Part shown: positions 8,570 to 17,238 of the stretch, piece by piece
Position numbering within the stretch: position 1 is the first letter of the stretch
How the letters are laid out: every line of letters starts with the position of its first letter
From: JBBRCE01 sp038205115
GTDB lineage: Bacteria > Planctomycetota > Planctomycetia > Pirellulales > JBBRCE01
Direction: 5' to 3'
Length of the DNA stretch: 26,261 nt
Assembly (NCBI GenBank): GCA_038205115.1
Contig: JBBRCE010000066.1
Location: 1-26,261 of the forward strand
The notes under the pieces: generated by a model
Told to the model about the DNA's origin: nothing
Databases searched by the model: none
What the model saw: only the letters and a program-made list of their open reading frames with translations
Translations under genes and position numbers: made by a program

Positions 8570-8683
8570 TTGCCTACCGGAAACGGGTCGCTGCAGCCTT
8601 GAACGACTTTCCAATTCAGCTAGACCTCGGAATCGCGTGTCAACTGGCATTGCAGCGATTCGTCTTACTAATTGTCGCCGTCA

Positions 8684-9892
8684 TCATTTGGTTTGCTCTG
8701 GCAAGTCGTGTTCTGCCGAGAGTTGCACGCTGTTCTGCTCAACTCGTCTTCCTTCATCGTGTTTTGCCGATGGCACTGCGATTTTAAATTCAAGTATTTC
8801 TGCTCGCTCAAATCCGACGATCGCCTGAAATGTCGCCTGTCGCAGCAAGGTGCGGTCACCACCAAATTGCATGATGAAGTGGGAAATGTCCACGTCACGA
8901 GAGAAACATGCTGCTGGTAGAAGTTTCTTTCCAGCGTCGTCGAAAATGCCTTTGAATTCGACAAATGCAAGCCTCTTAACTTTGGACGATTTCTGACGAA
9001 ACCAAGCCTCATCTTCGATCGAGGGCCGATGACCGCTGCTGTCGCAACGAAAGATATCCGACAATCTCTGCTCAATCTCGACAGATACGCCCGACTGCCA
9101 AGCGATTTCGTAGGTTTCTTGAGTCTGATCAGCAAATGGGCTATCGGTGGAAATCCACTTGATGGTCATCTCGGAATTAGAGACTGTACTGCTTGTTCCG
9201 AGCGGCAAATTCACCAGATAAAGCTGCGGTCGCACAATCGCCTTGACGTTACATTTGACAGATTCGATCTGCGGTGACGAATCAAAATCATAGTCTAAAG
9301 TCCAGACGGCTAAACCGCTATCTTCCGAGGTGAGTTCACATTTTGCAAAGGCAGACTTGCCATCCGCTGTCGAAAGTTTTAACTCAACCAAGTCCGGCCG
9401 CTTCAATTCCCACGGGTGGAAGTGCAGACTGATCCAATACTTGCGGTGCTGAGAAGCTTCTGAAATTGAATCAACATGTAAAACCAATAGTGCCGGTCCT
9501 TGCGTGGCGTACGCAAGTGATTCTCCCTTTGCCGGACGGGCAGTCAATCCATTTATGTAGTCGTAAAAGAATAAGTTGTTCAATCTGGAAAGTTCGCCGA
9601 GATATTCCCAAAACGGCAGTTCTCCGCTTGGGCAGTCGATCTTGCACTCTCCGAACTGCTCCCAACTGCCAGTCAAATCGAACGCAACATTCGTTTGTTC
9701 CTGAGTCGACGTCAATACTTCGGAGAGTTTACCGTTTTCGTGCAATGTGGATACCACGGCAGCATTTGGGGGACTCAGCGCAAGTATTGTTGCTGCAGAA
9801 TTTCGATTCGCTGCGGTCCACACAAACAGCGTGGCCGCAACAACCGTCAAGACAGCAAAAATGACTTTCCGTCGCATACTTTTCCAACGCAT
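8684..9892 (-). CDS. Hypothetical membrane-anchored protein, 402 aa
   Basis: I do not recognise the family. The N-terminus is MRWKSMRRKVIF followed by a single hydrophobic segment (about residues 10-27), so the rest is probably outside the cytoplasmic membrane with the helix as anchor or uncleaved signal. The body is mixed alpha/beta, with CKIDCPSGELPFWEYLGELSRLNN near residue 85 and several strand-rich stretches after it. The C-terminal ~40 residues are charged and look disordered. ATGs at 9892 and 9877 are both possible; neither has a strong ribosome site. The DNA is visibly richer in A and T than the flanking metabolic genes, which may mean a later arrival. It converges on the dehydrogenase gene at 8569. 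Confidence 0.65.
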   Translation of the reverse strand: MRWKSMRRKVIFAVLTVVAATLFVWTAANRNSAATILALSPPNAAVVSTLHENGKLSEVLTSTQEQTNVAFDLTGSWEQFGECKIDCPSGELPFWEYLGELSRLNNLFFYDYINGLTARPAKGESLAYATQGPALLVLHVDSISEASQHRKYWISLHFHPWELKRPDLVELKLSTADGKSAFAKCELTSEDSGLAVWTLDYDFDSSPQIESVKCNVKAIVRPQLYLVNLPLGTSSTVSNSEMTIKWISTDSPFADQTQETYEIAWQSGVSVEIEQRLSDIFRCDSSGHRPSIEDEAWFRQKSSKVKRLAFVEFKGIFDDAGKKLLPAACFSRDVDISHFIMQFGGDRTLLRQATFQAIVGFERAEILEFKIAVPSAKHDEGRRVEQNSVQLSAEHDLPEQTK

Positions 9893-10070
9893 TCCGATGA
9901 TCTAAACCGCTTCAATCGACCAGCGTTTTCCGCGGTTGCTGCAATGATACCACTGGTAAAGCCGGCTCACAAGAAAAGCAAGCTTGGAACTTTTTCGCAG
10001 AATGCGGCCGCAGTTAGCTCGCCCCGGAAATCGCGATTGTGAACTTGGGTTTGTCGCCGAAACCCGTCGC

Positions 10071-11165
10071 TTAGTACACGCTCGGGTCGACGTACTTCTT
10101 TTCGTTGCCGGTGGTGTTTCCGTTGTCGTCGTAGATCACGTTATCCGCATGCCGCAGGCTGAGCAGTAAATGGGCGTGGGGATCGATATCGTAAGTGATC
10201 GAGTGTACCGAACCGTCGCAGAACGCCATCATGAAGCTGTTGGCGTGCGCGCTCCCAAATCGGCTGCGGCGAGTGCCGCCCATGCCGGGTGACTTGGACT
10301 CTTGATCGGCCCACCAGGCGGCATCGCGATCTCGCAACGGCGCGAATCCGCCGCTCCGCGAATTGTCGCGATCGAAGCCAATGTACAAGCATTGGTCGTC
10401 GTCTTCGATGGCTCCGTCCTCGTAATGGTCGATCATGCAATTACGCTCGCCAATCAAATAGGTTTGCGATTCGCCGCCGCGGATGCTTTTGACTTCGCTG
10501 GCTCGAAAAATCACGCCGTCGAAAAACTGCGGCTGCCATTTGGAAGGATCGGCTTTGTACGAAGCATATTCCGCGACGGTGGTCGGATAAGGCGCGTTGT
10601 CGCCCATCTTTCCGGCGCCAATGCCTTCGGTGCCGAAGCAGGCGGCGTAGTCGCTACGGCCGACTAAACTGGCCGGATCCGCGCTGGTGAGCGGTCGGTC
10701 GCAGTTGAAGCAGGTGCCCGACTGCGCAACAGTGTATCCCTTCAACTGGCGGCGTGTCGGACAGATCAGACTGGCGATCGGCGTACGCTCGCGAATTTGA
10801 TTTTGTTTGCGTTTGAGAGCATCGGTCATCCCTTTGCCTAATTCGTGCAATGCCACTTGATCGAGATAGGGCAACAAGCTGTATGCCCAGCCGCCGGGCT
10901 GGCTGCGGCCAAACCCCAAGTCTGCGTCACCGGTCCACTTCCAGCCCCACCCACCGGAAGGAAAGCAGTTCCAATTTTTACGATGAGCGTTGCACGCCAG
11001 ACCAATGTTTTTGAGGTTGTCTTTGCATTGCACTTGCCTGGCCGACTCTCGTGCCCCGCTGAGCGCAGGCATTAACAGCGCCATCAAAATGCCAATGATG
11101 GTGATGACCACCAAGAGTTCGATCAATGTAAAGCCGGAGCTGATTTTCCGAGACGAAGTCCGCAT
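10071..11165 (-). CDS. DUF1559 protein with type IV pilin-like N-terminus (H-x9-DG family)
   Basis: The 364-aa protein opens with a prepilin peptidase site (SSGFTLIE, cleavage after Gly11) and a hydrophobic pilin helix (LLVVITIIGILMALL), so it should be processed by a PilD-type peptidase and sit in the inner membrane or a pseudopilus. The C-terminal AHANSFMMAFCDGSVH contains the H-x9-DG signature that defines the planctomycete DUF1559 family. Four or more cysteines (including ICPTRR and TCFNCDRP) occur in the middle, as is usual in these proteins. The ATG at 11165 has a good ribosome site (GAGGT six bases upstream). Planctomycete genomes carry many paralogues whose exact role is unknown; a link to type II secretion or pilus-like assemblies is inferred from the N-terminus. 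Confidence 0.92.
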   Translation of the reverse strand: MRTSSRKISSGFTLIELLVVITIIGILMALLMPALSGARESARQVQCKDNLKNIGLACNAHRKNWNCFPSGGWGWKWTGDADLGFGRSQPGGWAYSLLPYLDQVALHELGKGMTDALKRKQNQIRERTPIASLICPTRRQLKGYTVAQSGTCFNCDRPLTSADPASLVGRSDYAACFGTEGIGAGKMGDNAPYPTTVAEYASYKADPSKWQPQFFDGVIFRASEVKSIRGGESQTYLIGERNCMIDHYEDGAIEDDDQCLYIGFDRDNSRSGGFAPLRDRDAAWWADQESKSPGMGGTRRSRFGSAHANSFMMAFCDGSVHSITYDIDPHAHLLLSLRHADNVIYDDNGNTTGNEKKYVDPSVY

Positions 11166-11653
11166 GGTTTACCTCGTTCCAGTCGATTCCAGGAATGGGA
11201 TCACTCAGTCATTGCACTCACCGCCGCCGAGAATGAATTCAAGCCACGGTTCCGCCTGGCGTTCTCGCCATAAGCAACCGTGAATTTTTAACGCCAATAT
11301 TCGTCAAGCAAATCATAACGCTTTGCGATTGTCGAAGTGCGAAATCAGACGCGAACTCGAAGTGCCCGCGGCAAGCGCGGTGGCCAAAGAGAAGTGCGAT
11401 GGTCATCATAACGCATTGCCCGGGGCGTAATGCAAGAGTTTTACAGTTGCTTTCGTAAAAAACATCCAGCCCGGTGACCTTGACCCGTTGATCAACTCGC
11501 GTTGTCGAAATACTTTACCACTCGACAGTTTGGGGATATAGTCAAAGGTGAACCCAGTAGGCCGCTTTGGCAACGGATCGTTTGGTGCGGGCACGTCTTT
11601 TTTCACCCGACACATGCCACCAGCGGTACCCATCTTCATGGAGAAGGCCGCGT
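11166..11653. other. Divergent intergenic region before the secretion-like locus
   Basis: About 490 bases lie between the DUF1559 gene (minus) and the first WXG100-like gene (plus). A GTTGATCAAC palindrome is at 11487-11496. TTGATC (11489-11494) with TACTTT 17 bases later is a weak promoter candidate for the plus-strand locus. Small open frames here show no recognisable protein. Confidence 0.35.
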
Positions 11654-11926
11654 ATGCCGCAAGCTATTATCGACCCGATCGAACTGCGCCGCTTTGCGCA
11701 AAGTCTTAAGCAGTTTACTGGCGAACTGGCGAATCAAATGGCCGGCATTCAGCGTCACGCCATTGGCCTGAGCGCCACTTGGCGAGACCAGGAGCATAAG
11801 AAATTCGTGGAAGAGTTCGAGTTGCAGATGCAAGCGATGAATCGCTTTATGGAATCGACCACCGAGTACATTCCGTTCTTGATGCGCAAAGCGGAACGCG
11901 CAGAAGAGTATCTACAGCAGCGCTAA
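11654..11926 (+). CDS. WXG100/ESAT-6-like small protein with W-x-D motif
   Basis: A 90-aa, almost wholly helical protein of the size and pattern of WXG100 (ESAT-6-like) proteins: a first helix, a turn at residues ~41-46 and a second helix. The turn carries WRD (Trp43-Asp45) in place of the classic WXG, followed by Phe51 and Glu53. It has no signal peptide, as expected for a type VII substrate or chaperone. The ATG at 11654 is preceded by GGAGAAGG with about six bases' spacing, which sets the start; the frame is open further upstream but this site is convincing. It is the first gene of a four-gene set ending in an FtsK/EccC-type ATPase. WXG100 proteins usually act as helical-hairpin dimers recognised by the EccC ATPase. 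Assignment rests on size, helix pattern and neighbours. Confidence 0.75.
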   Translation: MPQAIIDPIELRRFAQSLKQFTGELANQMAGIQRHAIGLSATWRDQEHKKFVEEFELQMQAMNRFMESTTEYIPFLMRKAERAEEYLQQR

Positions 11927-12025
11927 GGCCGAGCGAACTTAGCCGTTGCCGATCGAAAGTTTCGCGGGCCAGGGTTCACGTTCTCTTCATGTTGCCCATT
12001 CATAATTGATCCGTGGTGGTTGGCG

Positions 12026-12751
12026 ATGGATTCCGCACGCGTTTTTAATGTCGAAGGCATCGAGGATTTCCGCGTAGCTCTGGCGCTATTTGCCGACGAC
12101 GCGCGCAGCGCGCTGTCGATGATTGACGTGGAATTGCGTCGCGGCGTGGACTGGATTACTCACGAACGTCCGGCGCACTGGCAGCACGAGTCGCGGAAGC
12201 GGGCGGATGCGTTGAATCGAGCCAAAGAAAATCTGGTGCGCTGCAAAACATTCAAAGCCATGGACGGTTACACGCCCGCTTGTACGGAAGAAAAGAAGGA
12301 CGTCGAGAAGGCTCAGAAGAAAGTCCGCGAGGCGGAAATGCGGATGCAGGCCACCAAACATTGGTGCCGCGAAATTGCCCACGAGATGAATGAATTCGAA
12401 GGTCGCTTATCGCAGGTCACCAGCCTGCTCGATAGCGAACTTCCCAAAGCGCTGGCCGTGCTCGACAAAATCATCAAGTCGCTCGATTCCTACCTGGCCG
12501 TCGAAGGTCCGCGCACCCAGCAGCCGTTAACCGGCGCCACATCCATGGCCAACGCATCCAACGCGGAATCTGAAGCGGACGCAGAAACTTCGGATGCGGA
12601 GCCCGCTGATGCGGAAGGAGCAGCGGAGTCGGCAGCTTCTTCGGCAGCTTCGTCGGCAGCCAATCAGCAAGTGAACCTGGCGACAAGCTCGGACGATACC
12701 GCCAGCGCGACCGCGTCCAACACCGCAATATCACCCAACACAACATCTTAA
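12026..12751 (+). CDS. Coiled-coil protein with acidic Ala/Ser-rich tail, secretion-like locus
   Basis: A 241-aa protein with no named domain that I recognise. Residues ~10-160 are predicted to be helical and highly charged, with a WITHERPAHWQHESRKRA segment (43-60) and a central RC...GYTPACTEEKKDVEKA stretch holding Cys73 and Cys86, followed by Trp113-Cys114. Residues ~165-241 are low-complexity (Ala, Ser, Glu, Asp, Thr), probably a disordered tail. There is no signal peptide or membrane segment. The ATG at 12026 lies six bases after a TTG that could also serve. It sits between two WXG100-like genes, 14 bases before the second, so it is probably made with them and may be a larger substrate, an adaptor or a chaperone for the ATPase. 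Function is inferred only from position. Confidence 0.7.
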   Translation: MDSARVFNVEGIEDFRVALALFADDARSALSMIDVELRRGVDWITHERPAHWQHESRKRADALNRAKENLVRCKTFKAMDGYTPACTEEKKDVEKAQKKVREAEMRMQATKHWCREIAHEMNEFEGRLSQVTSLLDSELPKALAVLDKIIKSLDSYLAVEGPRTQQPLTGATSMANASNAESEADAETSDAEPADAEGAAESAASSAASSAANQQVNLATSSDDTASATASNTAISPNTTS

Positions 12752-12765
12752 GCGATCCGACGACC

Positions 12766-13008
12766 ATGCAAATTGGCGATTTAAACACCGGCGGAGCGAG
12801 ACTGAGTCTGGCGCTCAAGACGCTACGCATGCGCTGGGAAGAGTGCAAAGAGCATTGGGGCGACCGCACACGGATGCAGTTCGAAGAAAACCACTTGGCG
12901 GAAATCGATCCGGTCATCGGCTCCACCTTGGAAGCCGTCGGCCGGATGTCCGAAATGCTCGGCCGCGCGCAACGCGATTGCAGCGAAGAACAAGGCTCGG
13001 TGCTGTGA
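12766..13008 (+). CDS. Second WXG100-like small protein with W-x-D motif
   Basis: An 80-aa helical protein. WGD (Trp31-Asp33) falls where a WXG turn would be, followed by Phe39 and Glu41, so it shares W-x-D-x5-F-x-E with the 90-aa protein at 11654. The helix after the turn (FEENHLAEIDPVIGSTLEAVGRM) resembles the second helix of ESAT-6-like proteins. The ATG follows the upstream gene by 14 bases with no strong ribosome site, so translational coupling is possible. ESX systems usually encode WXG100 proteins in pairs; this protein and the first could form such a pair. The gap to the ATPase gene is about 80-90 bases. The call is by pattern and context, without a database match. Confidence 0.68.
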   Translation: MQIGDLNTGGARLSLALKTLRMRWEECKEHWGDRTRMQFEENHLAEIDPVIGSTLEAVGRMSEMLGRAQRDCSEEQGSVL

Positions 13009-13099
13009 TCGAAAACGCGACCCGCCGGCTGGTGAAAATCATGCTTCACCCTGGGTCGACTCGATCGGGGCAGATACAGTCTGGGTGAACGAGAAAATC

Positions 13100-16000
13100 A
13101 TGACAGAGCCGCTTTCGGTCCTCAACGAAGTCACGCAAATCAGCCGCTTGTTCGCGCTGGCGGCCGAGCGCGTCAAGGCCGACGAACGAACCGCCGCCGA
13201 ATTTAAAGAGGCAGCCGCCAAGAACGAACAATTGCACGTCGCCGAACAGGCGCAGCATAACCGCGTCTTTGAACAAGACCGCGACAGCACCCAGCGCGAG
13301 TTCGACGCCGCCCTGCAAGCCGCGGAGAGCGTCTACCAGTCGGAAAAATCCTCCGCCGATCGCGCCCATCAGGAAATTAGCCAGCGGTTTTTAGGACATT
13401 GCAACTCGCTCGATACAAAGGCCCGCAAAAAGTTCGAAGAAACCAAGTGGGAGGCCAACACGGTCTTCGAGGCCCAGCGGCATCAACCGCAGGAGTATCT
13501 GGACCGCATCACCGCGCAGCTCAATGCCGGCGCGGAGCGCGTGGCTGCGCTACAGGATGACGCGCAAAAATTCATCCTCAGTTGCAAGCAGGGGGCGCTG
13601 CTCGCAGCGGAACCGGAAGTCAACCCGCGGGTTGAAGCCGATCCTTTTCAGCAACTGCAAGACCGTCAGGAATTGGCCGCCGGACTCTGCGAACGACTCA
13701 AACATTTGGGCGTTCCCAAACTCTTTCAAGGCTCGGGGCTGGTTGGCATTTGGCTACTCGTGCTGGCGGGAATGCTAGGGTTAGCTCGCGGATTTTTGGT
13801 GCAAGACTGGGGGCACGCGGCCCTCATTGCCACCATCGCAACGTTGGTGGCCTGCACCGCGCTGAGTTGGTGGCTGTACATGCTGGCGCGCAAACATTTG
13901 CAGGCCGTCCATGTGCCGTTTTCTTTAGCCGTGGCCGAAGCTTCGGTACTGCGCGGCCGTTGTCAGGAAGAAGCGCAGCGGTTGTGCGAGATGCAACGGC
14001 AGCGAATTCTTCAACGACGCGATAGTGAGTTGAGCGGCGCGGAATCAACCTTTCGTGAACGCACCGGCGAAACGGCCGAACGCCGGCAAATCGAAACCGC
14101 GCAGGCCAACGACAATTTTCAGCGCGTGCGCGCCGAAATCGAACACCGCCGGCAGCAGACTCTTACCAACGCGAATGACCTCTATCCGCCACGACTGGCC
14201 GTCATCAACGGGCGCTTCGAACGCGGCATCACGCAGAGTCGCCGTCGTTACGAACAAGCCAAGGACGATTGCTGGAACCGCTACGACGAGCAGTGGCGAA
14301 CCTTTGCCGATTCGTGGCGTCAAGGTCTCGCGGAAGTCCGCCAGGCGGTTGCCGCCATTGGCGAGCGCGATGCCCAACTCTTTCCGGCTTGGGACGATTC
14401 CCGGCTGCAAGCGCAACTGCCTGCTACCAGCGTGCCGCCGGCCATTCGGTTTGGTCAGTTCAACGTGCGGATGGCCGATATTCCCGGCGGACTGGTGGCC
14501 GACGAGCGATTGCGCGATGGTGGCCCCAACGAGTTCGCGCTACCGGCGCTGATGAACTTTCCGGATCGCATTTCGATGTTGATCAAAGCCAGCGACGAGG
14601 GCCGCGTGGTCGGCATCAAGACGCTGCAAGCCATCATGCTGCGGCTGTTGACCTCGCTGCCGCCGGGCAAGGCGCGGTTTACCATCATCGATCCGGTCGG
14701 GCTGGGCGAAAACTTTGCCGCCTTCATGCATCTGGCAGACTACGACGACGCGCTGGTCACCAACCGCATTTGGACCGAACCGCAGCACATCGAACAGCGG
14801 CTGGCGGACCTGACCGAACAGATGGAAAACATCATCCAGAAGTACCTGCGTAACGACTTCAAAACCATCGACGAATACAACGCCTATGCGGGCGAAGTGG
14901 CCGAGCCGCTGCGGTTTTTGATCGTCGCCAACTTTCCGGCCAACTTTTCCGATGCGGCCGCGCGGCGTCTGACCAGCATCGCCGCCAGCGGCGCGCGATG
15001 CGGTGTCTACACTCTGATTCTTCACGACACCAAGCTGCCGCTGCCGGCGCGCTTCGACCTGCTCGATTTGCAGCGCGCCGCCAACACGCTAGTCTGGCAC
15101 AAAGACCGTTTCGTCTGGGATCACGAGTCGCTTAAGCGTTTTCCGCTGGCCTTGGATCCGCCGCCGCCAGAAAATGTCGTGACCGAAGTTGTCCGCCGGA
15201 TGGGCGATCTGGCCAAAGATTCGCGCCGCGTGGAAGTGCCGTTTGAGTTTATCGCCCCGGCGCCAGAAGACTGGTGGCAGGGTGATACCGGCCGCGGTAT
15301 CCGCGCCGCGCTCGGCCGTGCCGGCGCCACCAAGTTGCAATACATGCAGTTGGGCCGCGGCACATCCCAGCACGTGCTGGTGGCTGGTAAAACCGGCTCG
15401 GGCAAGTCAACCTTGCTGCACGCGCTGATTACCAACCTGGCGCTGCTTTACAGCCCCGATCAAATCGAACTCTATCTGATCGACTTCAAAAAAGGCGTTG
15501 AATTCAAAACCTATGCCACGCAAGAATTGCCGCACGCGCGAGTGATTGCCATCGAGAGCGAACGCGAGTTCGGCCTCAGCGTGTTGCAGAAGCTGGATGC
15601 CGAACTCAAGCGCCGCGGCGATGCCTTCCGCGCGGCTGGCGTGCAAGATATTGCCGGTTTCCGCCAGGCGGAGCCCAACACAATCTTGCCGCGGATGCTG
15701 CTGATTGTGGATGAATTTCACGAAATGTTTGTCGAAGACGACAAGATCGCTCAGGACGCCGCCTTGCTGCTTGATCGCCTGGTGCGGCAAGGTCGTGCCT
15801 TTGGCATTCATATTCTGCTCGGTTCTCAAACCTTGGGCGGCGCGTACAGTCTGGCCCGCAGCACCATCGGCCAAATGGCGGTCCGCATCGCCTTGCAATG
15901 CAGTGAGACCGACGCACATTTGATTCTGAGCGAAGACAACTCGGCCGCGCGGTTGCTTTCGCGTCCCGGCGAAGCCATTTACAACGACGCCAACGGTCTG

Positions 16001-17041
16001 ATCGAAGGTAACAATCCCTTCCAGGTTGTCTGGCTGCCGGACGAACGCCGCGAAGTTTACCTGCAGAAAATTCGTGATCTGGCCAAGTCGCGGAATTACG
16101 TCAGCACCGGTCGGCGAATCATCTTCGAAGGCAACTTGCCGGCCGACCTGTTCAAAAACGAGTTGCTCAATGGCCTACTGGACAGTGCCGATTGGCCTGC
16201 GCCGGGCCCCGAGTCACTCGGCTGGCTGGGTGAAGCGATTGCCATCAAGGATCCCACGGCCGCCGTGTTCCGACCGCAAAACGGTAGCAATTTGATGATC
16301 GTTGGCCAGCGCGAAGAGCCTGCGTTGGGCGTGATGGCCTCGGCGCTGATCGGCCTGGCGGCGCAGCATGCGCCGGCCGGCAGGCAGTTGGACGGCGCCG
16401 ACAAACCGGCCGCCAAATTCTATTTGTTTGAGAGCGGTTCGCCCGGCATTCGCGAAAGCAATTCGCTGGCTCGACTCAGCGGCGCGTTGCCGCACGAGGT
16501 GCATGTGACGGGGCGCCGCGAGGTGCCAGCCGCCATGGCGGAAATTGCCGCCGAAGTGGAACGCCGGCATAAGCACGACGACGGCACGCAGGCCCCAATC
16601 TTTTTGTTCATCGACGACTTGGCCCGGTTCCGCGATCTTCGTCGGGCAGAAAACGAATACAGTTTTTCGGCCAGCGACGAACCGCCGAGTCCCGCCAAAC
16701 TGTTCGCCTACGTGCTCCGCGAAGGGCCCGTGCTTGGCGTACACACCATCGTCTGGTGCGACACGCTCAATAATCTGAATCGCACCTTCGACCGGCAAAC
16801 GCTGCGCGAGTTCGACATGCGCGTGCTGTTCCAAATGAGTCAATCGGACAGCAGCAATTTGATCGACACGCCGGCGGCCAGCAAGCTCGGACCGAATTTG
16901 GCGTTGTACTACAACGAAGAAGAAGGTCGGGCCGAAAAGTTCCGCCCTTACAGTTTGCCTAGCGACGCCTACCTAGCCACACTGCAGCAGCGGATGCGAA
17001 CCGCGCGTGGGTTGCCGCTGCCTGACAGCAAAGTGCTGTAG
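13100..17041 (+). CDS. FtsK/SpoIIIE-family (EccC-like) membrane ATPase
   Basis: A ~1313-aa ATPase that probably powers export of the neighbouring small proteins. In order: a charged coiled coil (~1-200), two transmembrane helices (~214-234 and ~240-262), a second long coiled coil (~285-420), a degenerate ATPase-like module (~460-640), and the main FtsK/SpoIIIE domain with Walker A GKTGSGKST (Lys769) and Walker B MLLIVDEFHEMF (Asp871, Glu872). A last ATPase-like module has GQREEPALG (~1069) in the Walker A position and FLFIDD (~1172) as a Walker B-like strand. One membrane-anchored chain with several FtsK-type modules is the plan of type VII EccC/EssC. It lacks the multi-pass N-terminus and DNA-binding gamma domain of chromosomal FtsK. 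The ATG at 13100 is slightly better placed than the GTG at 13085; both sites are weak. Confidence 0.85.
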   Translation: MTEPLSVLNEVTQISRLFALAAERVKADERTAAEFKEAAAKNEQLHVAEQAQHNRVFEQDRDSTQREFDAALQAAESVYQSEKSSADRAHQEISQRFLGHCNSLDTKARKKFEETKWEANTVFEAQRHQPQEYLDRITAQLNAGAERVAALQDDAQKFILSCKQGALLAAEPEVNPRVEADPFQQLQDRQELAAGLCERLKHLGVPKLFQGSGLVGIWLLVLAGMLGLARGFLVQDWGHAALIATIATLVACTALSWWLYMLARKHLQAVHVPFSLAVAEASVLRGRCQEEAQRLCEMQRQRILQRRDSELSGAESTFRERTGETAERRQIETAQANDNFQRVRAEIEHRRQQTLTNANDLYPPRLAVINGRFERGITQSRRRYEQAKDDCWNRYDEQWRTFADSWRQGLAEVRQAVAAIGERDAQLFPAWDDSRLQAQLPATSVPPAIRFGQFNVRMADIPGGLVADERLRDGGPNEFALPALMNFPDRISMLIKASDEGRVVGIKTLQAIMLRLLTSLPPGKARFTIIDPVGLGENFAAFMHLADYDDALVTNRIWTEPQHIEQRLADLTEQMENIIQKYLRNDFKTIDEYNAYAGEVAEPLRFLIVANFPANFSDAAARRLTSIAASGARCGVYTLILHDTKLPLPARFDLLDLQRAANTLVWHKDRFVWDHESLKRFPLALDPPPPENVVTEVVRRMGDLAKDSRRVEVPFEFIAPAPEDWWQGDTGRGIRAALGRAGATKLQYMQLGRGTSQHVLVAGKTGSGKSTLLHALITNLALLYSPDQIELYLIDFKKGVEFKTYATQELPHARVIAIESEREFGLSVLQKLDAELKRRGDAFRAAGVQDIAGFRQAEPNTILPRMLLIVDEFHEMFVEDDKIAQDAALLLDRLVRQGRAFGIHILLGSQTLGGAYSLARSTIGQMAVRIALQCSETDAHLILSEDNSAARLLSRPGEAIYNDANGLIEGNNPFQVVWLPDERREVYLQKIRDLAKSRNYVSTGRRIIFEGNLPADLFKNELLNGLLDSADWPAPGPESLGWLGEAIAIKDPTAAVFRPQNGSNLMIVGQREEPALGVMASALIGLAAQHAPAGRQLDGADKPAAKFYLFESGSPGIRESNSLARLSGALPHEVHVTGRREVPAAMAEIAAEVERRHKHDDGTQAPIFLFIDDLARFRDLRRAENEYSFSASDEPPSPAKLFAYVLREGPVLGVHTIVWCDTLNNLNRTFDRQTLREFDMRVLFQMSQSDSSNLIDTPAASKLGPNLALYYNEEEGRAEKFRPYSLPSDAYLATLQQRMRTARGLPLPDSKVL

Positions 17042-17182
17042 TTTCCTTGCTGCCGGGGTTGCGACTAATTTGAGCCGCCCCATTCAACTGACTTTGCCAA
17101 CGCTTCGATCCGGTCTCTAACGTTAGCATCGGCTTTACCGAACGGTTTTCGTCGCTAGCTCAGTTGCAAAGTTGCTCTTCCG

Positions 17183-17210
17183 TTGCGGTACGGTTACATT
17201 CGGATAAATT
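17183..17210 (+). promoter_or_regulatory. Candidate sigma-70-type promoter for the comM-like gene
   Basis: TTGCGG (17183-17188) and TAAATT (17205-17210) are 16 bases apart and lie about 30 bases upstream of the ATG at 17239. The fit to consensus is moderate. Confidence 0.35.
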
Positions 17211-17238
17211 GCTAGAGAGATCATCCGAGGTTGAAGAC

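Noticed and set aside
12474..13049. 191-codon minus-strand open frame inside the secretion-like locus
   Set aside because: It is antisense to two genes with consistent start sites and motifs; its protein is Ser/Pro/Arg-rich shadow sequence.
13100..17041. Chromosome-segregation translocase FtsK/SpoIIIE
   Set aside because: Only two membrane helices after a long coiled coil, extra ATPase-like modules and no C-terminal gamma domain; the WXG100-like neighbours fit an export ATPase better.
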